Assembly (NCBI GenBank): GCA_949358305.1
Contig: OX442315.1
Location: forward strand, 30,034,427-30,098,426
Length of the DNA stretch: 64,000 nucleotides
Source of the DNA: Strigamia acuminata
Taxonomy: Eukaryota; Arthropoda; Chilopoda; Geophilomorpha; Linotaeniidae
Direction of reading: 5' to 3'
In this document: piece after piece, positions 54,025 through 64,000 of the stretch
Layout of the letters: every line of letters starts with the position of its first letter
How positions within the stretch are numbered: the first letter of the stretch is position 1
Position numbers and translations under genes: made by a program
The notes under the pieces: generated by a model
Told to the model about the DNA's origin: nothing
What the model saw: only the letters and a program-made list of their open reading frames with translations
Databases searched by the model: none

Positions 54025-57000
54025 ATGGACGACTCCAGTGATATCGTCTTAAATTTATCTACTGGACCTAGTTTCAAGCCAATTAAGGTTAGCTCTTGTT
54101 AAATTTATACTTTATATTTGATTTAATACAAGATATATTTCTTTTTAGACTGATGGCACAAAGAAGACTACTTCTCCATCCATTAGAAAACAGCAAACAT
54201 CTAATGAATCTACTCAAAATCAGAGCACACGTGGGCCAATTAAATCGAAATTCCAAAAAAACAAACGGACTAGCGACACAAACATCGAAGAAAATGACAA
54301 ATTTGTAAAACGACCAAGATTTCAACCACAAGGTGTAATTTCATCTTTATTTAAAAATAATCCTCGCATACCTGACATACCACGCATGTAAGTCGTTAAT
54401 TGACATTTTTAATAAAAAATAATAATATTTTTTTTCTACTAGATCGTCAAACCGGAAAGCCACGGAAGAATTATTTGTATCAGAATCATTCGACGAACTT
54501 AAAATTCATCCATACATAGTACGTTTGTATTTTTAAAAAATATAGGAAATGTTGTTGAAATTAAGTTATTTTTTTTAAGGTTTCCCATTTGAAACAGAAT
54601 TTTGACGTCACAAAAATGACATACGTACAAAAAGCATCTATTCCATATCTTTTGGAGAAAAAGGATGCTTTAATTAAGTCACAAACTGGCTCTGGTAAAA
54701 CCCTAGCTTACGCTGTTCCTGTCTTGCACGATTTGCAGGAAATCGAACCGAAAATTGACAGAAAAAGTGGAATTTTCGCTCTCGTAATTTTACCAACACG
54801 AGAGGTAATCGATGTGCAAGTTTGTAAAACTAATTTATTAATGAAAATCTATATATTTGCATACAGTTGGCAATCCAGAGCTACGAATGCTTCAGCAAAC
54901 TCAGTAGCGTAAGTTGATCATTTTTATTTCCAACCAAATTAATTACTTTCGTCTTATTTTTTTAGGCTTTTGCCCGAATAGTTCCCGGGTGTATAATTGG
55001 CGGCGAGAAAAAGAAATCGGAAAAGTCGCGAATTCGAAAAGGAGTTAACGTTTTAGTGGCAACTCCTGGGCGTTTAATCGATCATTTGGACAGTACGGTT
55101 AACTTAACCCTAAACCGTGTTCGATGGTTGATTCTTGACGAAGCGGACAGGTATTTAATTGAAAAATGTTTTGAGAATTTGAGGAAATGTGCGTTTTTAC
55201 CTTTGCAGGTTATTAGATCTTGGCTACGAAAAAGATTTATCGTATGTAATATCTAAATTACACGAACAAGTGGAGGATCACTTGCAAACTGTTATGTTGT
55301 CAGCTACTTTGACATCGGGTAATCAAGTTATTGCGTACACTGAGTTTATTTTTGTTTAATTTAATTTATTTTTGTTTCAGGGATTGAAAAATTAGCCGGT
55401 CTGGCCTTAAAAAATCCTCAGATTATCGATGCAGCTAGTTTAGTATCGGAACCGGGTTTAGGATCTTTAGTTATTCCTTCTAGTTTAAAACAGTTTCATA
55501 TGATCATTCCTCCGAAATTGAGACTGGTAACATTAACAGCATTCATCTTATTGAAATCCAAGGTAAATGGCGCCATCTGGGGACGAAATTTTTTTTATTT
55601 TTTAAATTTTTTTTAGTGTTTTGGCTGTATAAAATATAAATATTTTCTTAAACTTCGAGGTGTAAATGTTGTTTTTGTTTATTTTATTGGTAGTACAGTG
55701 CAGAGGGGAAAATTATCGTGTTTTTTCCGACTCAAGACATGGTGGATTTTCACGCCCGGCTGTTACAGAAGATGTTGAATAAATCATCACTCAACGATGG
55801 AACTGAGGATTTAGAAGACAATTTAAGTGCTAAGGATGAGACGATAGATGTTTGTAAACTTCACGGCAACATGACTCAACAGGTAAGCTGGGGGGAAAAA
55901 ATTAAGCCTAATGATGGTGCGAGTGGGATTTACACGCGCACAAGCGACAACTGGTGGTTATTCATGGATTTTTAAGAATTTTAGTGCACACCTTTGTTTT
56001 TTCAATCATTAATCATCAATTCCTCTCGAAATTTCATCAGAAGTTAAGTACAATATAAAAAAAAAAACATTTGTGTGCGCAATGTTCAATCTTTGTTAAA
56101 CCCTATTATTACCATCAGATGTCGCACTTTCATCCATGAGCAATCTAAAACAAAAACCTATTCGACTTTTATTTCTTTTCTTCTCCTCCTCCCTCCACCT
56201 CCCATTTAAGACTATAAAATTAAGAGGAACACTTAAAATTTATCACGAGATTGTCTCAAAATCTCATAAGGTTTACAAGATTTTACGAAAGCATAAAGGG
56301 AGTGCATTCATGTGTGAAACTGAACAATGGTTGTTCTAGCTACAACGAACTTAGGAAGAAAAATGTAAAATTGAACATAAACATTGAAAAAAGAAAACCC
56401 GACAATGAGTTGTAAAAGAGAGAAAAGGTTTCTGTTGTTTTGCAGTTTTCGAAAGGATTAAATTTTAGAAAAAAAATTGCAAATAATTGCTAAATTGTGA
56501 ATTACTCTAAAAACCTTCACAGCAGAATTAAATAAATATAATTATTATAATTCCATATACATAAAAAAAATGCAAAAAAGTCGTGTAATAATTTGCACGG
56601 AAGCAAATTCGCGTGACGAGTGTAAAAATTCCTAAAAGTGTGCAAACTAAACAAATGTGTGGCTCAATTCCGCTCTCATGGATTTGAGGCGGAAATTTGT
56701 GTGCATTGAGAATTGCACATGAATGAAAAGGAAGGTGATGGATAATGAAGAGAATTGCAATTGGAAGCATTTGCTCATCCATTCACAGAGCCAACGATCC
56801 TAAACTGCAGGAAAACATCAACTCAGGGTCAAAGGAAGTGTAAAAATGTGAAAAACACAATCATTTTTCGTTATATAAAGTGTTTGCATTGGTTTGTAAT
56901 GTTTTTAATGCAGCCCATTGCACGTGATGTTTGCAAAAAGGAATAACATTCCATTCTTAAAAAATGTGAATTGACTTGATCTTCTAAAGCTAAATTTTGA

Positions 57001-60000
57001 TTTATGTATCAAAAAATTTATTTTATTGATATTTTGTTAGTGGAAACACCCATTATAACGAACTACTTTTGACGTTTCTTGTCAAAATTCATATTTTCAG
57101 GGTTAAAATTAACACTTTCTTCAATTCTCAGAGTTAAAATTACAATTTATCCAATTTTCAGTGTTAAAATTAACACTTTCTTCAATTCTCAGAGTTAAAA
57201 TTACAATTTATCCACTTTTCAGGGTTAAAATTACAATTTATTCAATTTTCAGGGTTAAAATACACAATTTATCCAATTTTCAGGGTTAAAATACACAATT
57301 TATTCAATTTTTAGGGTTAAAATACACAATTTATCCAATTTTCAGGGTTAAAATACACAATTTATTCAATTTTCAGGGTTAAAATACACAATTTATTCAA
57401 GTTAATTTTAAAAAACGACGTCGTAAATTTTGAAATGAAATTAATTAAATGAAAAACCAACATTTAATTTCTCAAAATTCTATTTTTCCGTTTCGTATTT
57501 TTATTTTTATTAAAACATTTTTTTCTTTGATTTTCATAACTCATCCTTTTCAAACTGCAACCACTGGGTGGGTCCCTCTAGCTTTGTCGGTGCGAACCAC
57601 TTGTACGCAATTTACTCAAATGCATTACTACACCTTTGGCCCCCCTTCCCACCTTTTACTTTTTCACGGACCCCCTCGTTCACGACCCCCGTGAGAATTT
57701 TCACTGCCACTGCAGGGTGCGAGAGCACCGCAGTAATGAGGCTCTAATATCTAAACGCACCTTTGAGGTCAATGGGTGAAGGCCATTTAAGTGCCTCCCA
57801 CCTCCCTTTCATTCTCCTGTCACATCCTTTAGTGTTTTTTCCTTTTTTTTTCTTCCTCCAGTTCTCCCTCAATTTAATTTAAAATTCTTTCTCCTTCTCG
57901 TGAACAGGTGGCTAATCGGGAGCAAGTTTTCCTTAATTTTTTTTCCCTTATTTAATTATCCGTCCGTCAGGTGGTGTATCACGTTTTGCAGTAGCCAGCG
58001 TTTCCCTCCTTAATCGCCGGTTGCCATAAAGACGTGATCTGATCCTTGGCGAATTAATAACTTTAACCCGTACTTAATTGCTTGACTTTTCTCAGGCTTT
58101 TTACTCGACACGTAGCCGGGAAAGGTCGTCGTTTGACGGCGCGCTTTTGCCATTTTTCCCGTGCTCGTTTGACCCCGCTTGCTTTCTTTCTACAAAGTTG
58201 TCTTTTTCTCAAAATGATACACTTTTTTAAAAGTTTTTTTTTCGGCGAAATAAAAATGTTTTGTTCGCGTTTTAAAAGGGGGATCCTTGAAATTGAATGA
58301 AGTCTGAAGGCAGTCTAGTGAGCTTTTCGACCATCTTAAATTTGCAATTAATGATGGAATTTGTTTTTCAGTTGTACGTCTGTGGGTGGTCTTGTTTCCA
58401 GTCTTTTTTCTCCCCAGTTTCACATTTTTTTTGACCACTTGTCCTGTTTCTGCGGCTTAAATCAGTGGATATTACGCTAACAACTCTTAATGTGGGAATC
58501 TAATTTATGAATTTAGAGAAAAAAAAGTTTAAATGGGTGGATGGGGGGGTCGTGAAGACGATTATCATGAAAAATGACTTACCTCATACCTTATATTTAA
58601 TGTTTTTTGTTTTTTATTTTGTTATTAAGGACCGGACTCAGGTTTTTCGACAGTTTAAAGCCGCTATTTCAGGCGTACTGCTAAGTACGGTGAGTTTTTT
58701 TTTTATTTAATTTTTAATTTTTAATTTGTTTGGAAAAATTAAATTTTTTTTCATGTTTGTTTTAGGATGTTGCGGCAAGAGGTTTGGATCTTCCAGCTGT
58801 GGATTGGATAATTCAGTACAGCGCACCATCACGTCCAGAGGATTACGTTCATCGTGTTGGGCGTACGTCAAGAATAGGACATGTTGGACATGCGGTGTTG
58901 TTTTTGCTTCCGACGGAAATTACGTATTTGAAAGTGTTGGAAGAAAATAATATTAGGTGAAATTATGAGTTCAGAGTTCCGAACCTCCTTATAACGAACT
59001 GCGATATAACGAATTTCTCGTTATAACGAATATTTAAAAACGGTTTGTTTGGTTTGTTGGCCGTAGAACACCATGTTAAAAAAATTCGTTGTAACGAATT
59101 TTTGGCATAACGAACCGTTTTTTTGGGTTTCTTGCGATTCGTTATAAGGAGGTTAGACTGTATTTGTTTTTAGATGCATTTTTCTTTGTTTATTTCTTGA
59201 ATTTTAATTAGGAAATGTTAAAAATAGCTTGGTTTTTTTTAAAATCATTTTTAATGAATGTTGAAAATAATCACGTTTGATGTTGTTTGATATGGGGCCG
59301 AAAAAAATGCGTTGCATGCTTCACTTGCCTCATCAACGAAATTCTGGGCGGCACATTTAAAATTTTAATAGGAGTCAAAAGGTTTTTGGCTTTTTTTTCT
59401 TTCTTTTTCTTTTTAAATATGTAAATTTTTAGGAAAGCGGTTTATTGCATTGTTTTGTTTAACCTTTGCAGTGCCGACATGGGTGTATTTTGACCATTAG
59501 TTTATTTAATTGTGCTTTATTTTGGGAATTGCAACTGTTTTTTAAGATACGAGAAATTAAATCTTTTAATCAAGTTAAAAATTAATTTGTTTTACCTTCA
59601 GGGATGTGAAATGGGAAATTTAAAGGCGTGAAATTGGTAATTTAATCTCCTCTATACGTAATTACAATTTACAGAGTCAGCTACTGTGTTGGCGGTCCAG
59701 AAGAAGCGAAAAAAAAAATTTTTATTTTAAAAAAAAAAATTAAAAATTAAAAATTGCAGAATCGTGGAAATAATCCCTTTAACTTCACAACGTTGCGTGA
59801 TATTTTGGTGTGTTTTTTTTTCTATTGCAATTGCAATTTCCATTTGCATGTCTCGAGTTTTGAGTTTTTGCTTCACATTTTTTAACTTTTTAACTTTTAT
59901 AATACAATAAATTAATTAAATATTTCTCTTATTTATGTTCGCAACGAAAGGGTTGAAGAAATGAAAATGAATGACATTTTGAACGTCCTTGTTGCACCAT

Positions 60001-61895
60001 CTGCAGATAATAGACGAAACAAAAAAAAGGTAAGTGCAGTTTTTTTTACCTTTCTTTGTATATTGTTTTCGTGTGTGCGTTGTTAAGCACTAGGATTAAT
60101 TGTGAGTCTAAACGTTTGAGTCGTTAAAAGTTGAAGAAGAATAATGATTCTAAAAGGGATTTATGGCTGACAAGAATGAGTGGAATGAGTCGTGAATAAA
60201 TCGTAATGGGTACGATTCGCGATTGAAGTTGAGATAAAAGTGGCAACTGGTTGAAATTAATTAGAAATGCTGAAAATTTGTTGGAAAAAAGATAACGTGA
60301 AGGAAAAAAATAAAACAATAATACTTAGCTGCTCTTTTTATAACTAATTAAATTTTTTCTTTTACTTTTCCAAATAGCAAAAGGCAACGACCGTAGAAGA
60401 AGCTGCGACACAAATGCAACTTGGTTTCGAAAGTGCAGTTTTATCAAACGACGATCTGAAATCTCTAGCTAGGAAAGGTAAAAAAAAAAAAAAAAAAAAT
60501 TGAAATGATGCAAGGGTCCCCCCTTGGGAGTTGAATTTGCATAGGAATCAAACTTTCGAGTTTGTAAATATTTTGTAGACATAAATATATCAATCAATAT
60601 TGTGATTAAGTTCAATTAACCTCTAATCTTTGATCTCTAAAGCTAATTAGCACTCAGGTGTTGTGGTTCACAAAATAGAAAAACATGGGAGTCTAATTAG
60701 TGCGAGATGATGGCGGAACCTCGTTATTAGAAACGTGCAGCTTTGTTTTACTACGCGTTTTTTGTAACGAGGCTCGCATTGAACGAGAAACCGGATGCAA
60801 TTTTTAAGGGGTGGTTTCTCACTCGTAAATAATTAAATTTAAATGTTTTTATTTCTATTTAATTATATTTTATTTTTTTCGTGCATTTTATTTATTTTAT
60901 AAAATTCTATTATTAAATTGAATTTGGGAGATCTTTTTTATTGTTTGTTTTAATGCATCGAATAAGAAGAAAAAAATTTCCTAGAAAATTCCCAAGTTTT
61001 AATGCGTCGTTATTCATGGATCCTTGTGTAAATCATGTCCACGCATGTGCACTGCCATCAATCGGCAACCACAAATCATTTGGATGAGTAAGACATCTTC
61101 TGCCTGACTGAAAATGACGTCACTCATAAATTTTAGGGGAAACTGCGCTAATTAATGGCTTCAATTTGTTTATGGAAATTTGACCAAAAAATGTAAATAA
61201 GAAAATGTTCGTTCGCCGCAAAAAAAAGGAAAAAAAAGAAAAAATTCTCTCCACTCCCCAACTGGCTCCGGTAGCCATGCTGCGTGGGAGAAAGAAAGAT
61301 ATACGTGTTTGGCTACCTGTAGTATCTAAAGCGTTTTAAAGTTTTTCTTTTGATGTTTGCCGCCTTCGCGTCGTAGTCATAAAAGGGGCCGGTTTCAATT
61401 TGAAAACACTTGATTTTTATAGTTACTAAAGCCGAGTTAAATGGTTGGATTTTGGATTCCAGATGGCGTTGCACTTGAAATGTAATTAGCTACTTTTTTG
61501 CGGGGAATGCATTTTTTTTTTTTTTTAAATCGTTACACTTGATGTTTATTAAGTTATTTGACTTGTTTTTGTGTTAATGTATAAATGATAATCATTAATC
61601 TTTCAAGTTGAGTCATACGCATAAAGGGTTTAATTTTCACTTGTGTGCACGATCATTAGTTTGACATTGCGTAGGAAAATTGGATTTGGAAATAATATTT
61701 TTTTCTCTTTATTTTTGCAGCTTACTTATCGTATGTTCGAGCTTACGCGACATATCCGAAAAGTGTACGCAATGTTTTCCAGTTTAAGGAGATTCATTTA
61801 GGACATTTGGCTAAGAGTTTTGCGTTGAGGCAAACACCATCACAAATTGGAGGAATGAGGGAAAGAGTGAGCCGGGAATCTAAATTCAAAAATAG
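54025..61895 (+). CDS. DDX31: DEAD-box RNA helicase DDX31/Dbp7-like, 5' 638 codons (continues past window)
   Basis: Fourteen exons: 54025-54087, 54149-54387, 54443-54518, 54580-54804, 54867-54908, 54966-55150, 55209-55318, 55381-55562, 55694-55882, 58630-58689, 58766-58956, 59951-60029, 60378-60477, 61721-61895. The phase is consistent throughout and ends mid-codon, so at least one more exon lies further right. Motifs: Walker A SQTGSGKT (near 163), PTRE, VATPGR, DEAD (near 273), SAT (near 308), [25 protein letters not shown] (near 490). The inserts [15 protein letters not shown] and the tail [10 protein letters not shown]-like and [20 protein letters not shown] are typical of DDX31/Dbp7, a nucleolar helicase for large-subunit assembly. 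The basic, disordered N-terminus fits. Introns 9, 11 and 13 are long; others are 50-130 bp. Confidence 0.93.
55883..58629 (+). other. DDX31 intron 9 (2.7 kb)
   Basis: It holds a 31-bp tandem array (57098-57400). Short frames elsewhere in it look non-coding. Confidence 0.55.
57098..57400 (+). repeat. Minisatellite-like tandem array, period about 31 bp
   Basis: About nine to ten copies of TTCAGGGTTAAAAT followed by ACACAATTTATTCAATT or a close variant. The left copies vary more and the right copies are nearly identical. Confidence 0.85.
58957..59950 (+). other. DDX31 intron 11
   Basis: It contains the pogo-like MITE at 58972-59160. The rest is AT-rich with no feature recognised. Confidence 0.5.
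58972..59160. mobile_element. Pogo/Tigger-like MITE, about 189 bp
   Basis: The right end, read inward on the minus strand, is CAGTCTAACCTCCTTATAAC; the left end has CGAACCTCCTTATAACGAAC. ATAACGAA blocks recur four times inside. CAG-starting ends with CCTC-TTATAACGAA are characteristic of pogo/Tigger-type elements. It is inserted 15 bp after the donor of DDX31 exon 11. The left terminal bases are less well preserved, and no clean TA pair was confirmed. Confidence 0.6.
60478..61720 (+). other. DDX31 intron 13
   Basis: It begins GT followed by about 19 A. A segment at 60708-60800 has GGAACCTCGTTA and TAACGAGGCTCG, faintly like another pogo-type relic. Nothing else is recognised. Confidence 0.4.
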
Positions 61896-61925
61896 GTAAG
61901 AACAATTTAACAGGTATGGACTTAG

Positions 61926-62290
61926 TTTAAGCCGTGTGGTCTAGACATAAGATGAGCCCCAGAAATGCGTCGATTTTGTCTGAACAAACAGTAGGCGCAT
62001 TCAATTACTTTTCGTCTAAATTTTCGACTCGGACAAATTTTTCGACGCCGATTTTGTCCGAACAAATAGTAGCTGGATTCAAAAATTAAAATATCAATTT
62101 TAGTTTAAGTGTATTTTAAGTTTTAACATGGGTTTAAACAGGAAATATGTTAGTTTTTGAATGCAGCTACTGATTGGGTTTTGGCTTCAGAAAATCTGCC
62201 CGAACTCTACGATTGTCCAAATGGCATTATGCGTGAGCGTAGTGTAAGCTGTGTGGCTCATGCATAGAAATGCTGAAAATTTGTTTCAAA
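61926..62290. repeat. Complex repeat block with internal duplications
   Basis: About 40 bp around CGATTTTGTCTGAACAAACA (61971) recurs at about 62049 as CGATTTTGTCCGAACAAATA. AGCCGTGTGG (near 61930) recurs as AGCTGTGTGG (near 62249). In between, 62071-62172 has inverted ends AGTAGCTGGATTCAAAAATT and TTTTTGAATGCAGCTACT, so a roughly 100-bp MITE may be embedded. Confidence 0.45.
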
Positions 62291-63699
62291 TTGATTCAAA
62301 AAATTGAGTAACAAGCGTTTTATGTGTTTGTGTTTTGTTTGGTGATGTTAAAAAATACAAAAGCAGAAACACAAACATCTAAAACACTTAAAACGCAACT
62401 TTTGGATGCAGTACTGTAATACTAATAGCAAAGTTTTCTGTTGGCTTTATCGAAGTTCAAAATGCGGCTTTGCTAGCAACTACAGTTAGCACCCGGTATC
62501 TTGATGCCAAATTCAAACTGAGCATCACATTCTGCGATTGTCAAAATTGTTGAACACAAAGGAAATAAAGCAACAACATTTTGGTATCTTGCTGTAAAGA
62601 GTTTATTTACTTTGTTAGCATTATTAGGCCTAATATTAAATTTAATACTGCTAAACAACACTGGAATTAAAAATCATTCGTTCAGAATGGGATGCGCAGT
62701 TTGAATTTAACGTTAAATTTGAACATTTGCAATGTAGTAGGATTTAGCTAACGTAGCAGTTAAGTAGCGCTTATTAATCTCTCAGTAGTTGCACCACACA
62801 TCTACCGGTACTTATAAAGTAAAGAGTGTGTTTATGGCAAATCAATGACAGGTGCATTGAGAAAAGTGAACTCGTGCATTGGGAAATAGGAATTTGTGAA
62901 CAAAGGGCATCAAATAAGTGTTTCGAAGGGAGAAAAACAACTTTTCAGAGAGTAAATTGCCATTGTGTGTACAGTATATATTTTTTTTCCTTTAAATATT
63001 TCAAGGGCATTTCAAACGGTTCATTTTTCAAATACCACGTAGCGGAAAGATAAATTTAATTGTGCTTAGTTATGGCCTTTTATCAAAGTAGGCCGACGTT
63101 TAAATTTGTTCCTATTATGATAATTACTTTTCAAACCTCTGCTCATGGGGGGAATATAAACAAATTTGAAATCATACAAGAGTTGAGTTTACACACGACA
63201 TAACAGCACGAGATAAAAATCAGAATTTCTCCACCGGTGGAATTTGTAACGAGTAAAATAAACAAATTTAGGCCATAAAAATTGTATAAACATAATTGAG
63301 GCAGGTGGTATTAATGGGAAACGAGATGTTATCAAATGGGAAGTAGGCTCAGGTGCTGTGGTCAAGCGCGCGCCTGCTCGTGACCCCACCTAAGGGGTGC
63401 GTGGGAATTGTGACTGATACTTCTTTAGCTGAGTTGCCAGGTGTAAAAGGAAGGTCCCTGACACCCACACAATTCCCCTCGTCGACCTCTTCAATGTTGG
63501 GTTCTTTTATCCTGTCTTTTTTTGCGTTCCCATACTATTCCATGCTCGCTCGTTGGCCCCAGAGGCGTGGGTAACATGTAAAATGAATTAAGTTTTTCTT
63601 TTTTAAGCCGGATAGTTGTTGTCTGTTGGTTTTTTTTGGTTGGGAAAAGAAATTAACTTTAATACACAAAACACAAGTTGTGTTAGAGATTCGCGATTG

Positions 63700-64000
63700 G
63701 ATTTATGAAATTTAATGAGAAATTCGTTAGAAATCGCATAGATCTATAAGAAATTAAATATAAATCGCAAAAATTTATAAGAAGTTAAATAGAAATTGCA
63801 AATATTTGCGAGAAATTGCACAAAAATCATAAAAATTTGCAAGAAATTGCACAAAAATCATAAAAAATTGCAAGAAATTGCACAAAAATCATAAAAATCT
63901 GCAAGACATTCCATAAATCTATAAGAAATTCCATAGAGATCGCATAAATTTATAAGAGCGTCAATAGAAATCGCAAAAATCTGCAAGAAATTTCACAAAA
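63700..64000 (+). repeat. Tandem repeat running into the window edge
   Basis: Units of about 30 bp such as AAGAAATTGCACAAAAATCA, TAAAAATTTGC, with AAATCGCATA and TTTATAAGAA variants. The left copies are diverged and central ones nearly identical. The array continues beyond 64000. Confidence 0.75.

Larger units (their letters stand above)
61896..64000 (+). other. DDX31 intron 14 or terminal region, incomplete
   Basis: No further helicase exon was recognised, so the remaining C-terminal exon(s) probably lie outside the window. Repeats at 61926-62290 and at the right edge are listed separately. Confidence 0.45.

Noticed and set aside
57098-57400. Regular repeat array that might be mistaken for CRISPR
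   Set aside because: The units abut directly with no unique spacers, and the host is an animal; it is a minisatellite.
63340-63560. GC-richer stretch that looked like a SINE or exon
   Set aside because: No B box, no splice-bounded frame and no link to the DDX31 C-terminus could be established.

Overview
The window looks like nuclear DNA of a holometabolous insect. It is AT-rich, has many 50-70 bp GT-AG introns beside a few multi-kilobase ones, carries several small DNA-transposon relics, and encodes insect-type orthologues throughout. A beetle is my guess, but nothing in the sequence proves the order. Gene models were built by joining open frames at splice sites by eye; every complete model gives a coding length divisible by three.

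Layout. 1-1563 (+) is the 3' end of the anaphase-promoting complex subunit APC4. 3530-25027 (-) is a complete Notch receptor gene: 23 coding exons, 2441 codons plus stop, signal peptide, all 36 EGF repeats, three LNR modules, heterodimerisation domain, transmembrane/RAM region, ankyrin repeats and a PEST tail. Its two largest introns (about 7.4 and 1.6 kb) lie in the 5' part. Divergent from it, IMP3 (+, 26849-33314) encodes a U3 snoRNP protein and has a 5.6 kb second intron packed with repeats. A compact cluster follows: flower (+, 33950-35296), alpha-tubulin N-acetyltransferase ATAT1 (-, 36071-38054), the GTPase GNL1 (+, 38527-40796) and a LicD/fukutin-related protein-like gene (-, 40914-42692).

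43498-47706 is a complete Mutator-like (MULE) DNA transposon. It has about 100 bp terminal inverted repeats, a perfect 9-bp target-site duplication, an intact 782-aa transposase with zinc-finger, DDE and SWIM motifs, and on the opposite strand a series of exon-like blocks that may be a second, convergent spliced gene. Beyond it lie a secreted CAP/antigen-5-like gene (-, 48746-50297), a single-exon BTB-BACK-Kelch-like gene (-, 51780-53396) and most of a DDX31/Dbp7-type nucleolar RNA helicase (+, 54025-61895, continuing past the window).

Functionally this is an ordinary euchromatic neighbourhood. IMP3, GNL1 and DDX31 belong to families linked to ribosome biogenesis or nucleolar GTPases, and Notch and flower to cell-cell communication, but they share no operon-like organisation. 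The most unusual material is the mobile DNA: the MULE with its candidate second gene, a palindromic foldback element nested inside an older repeat with an identifiable empty site elsewhere in the window, and several MITE-like elements.
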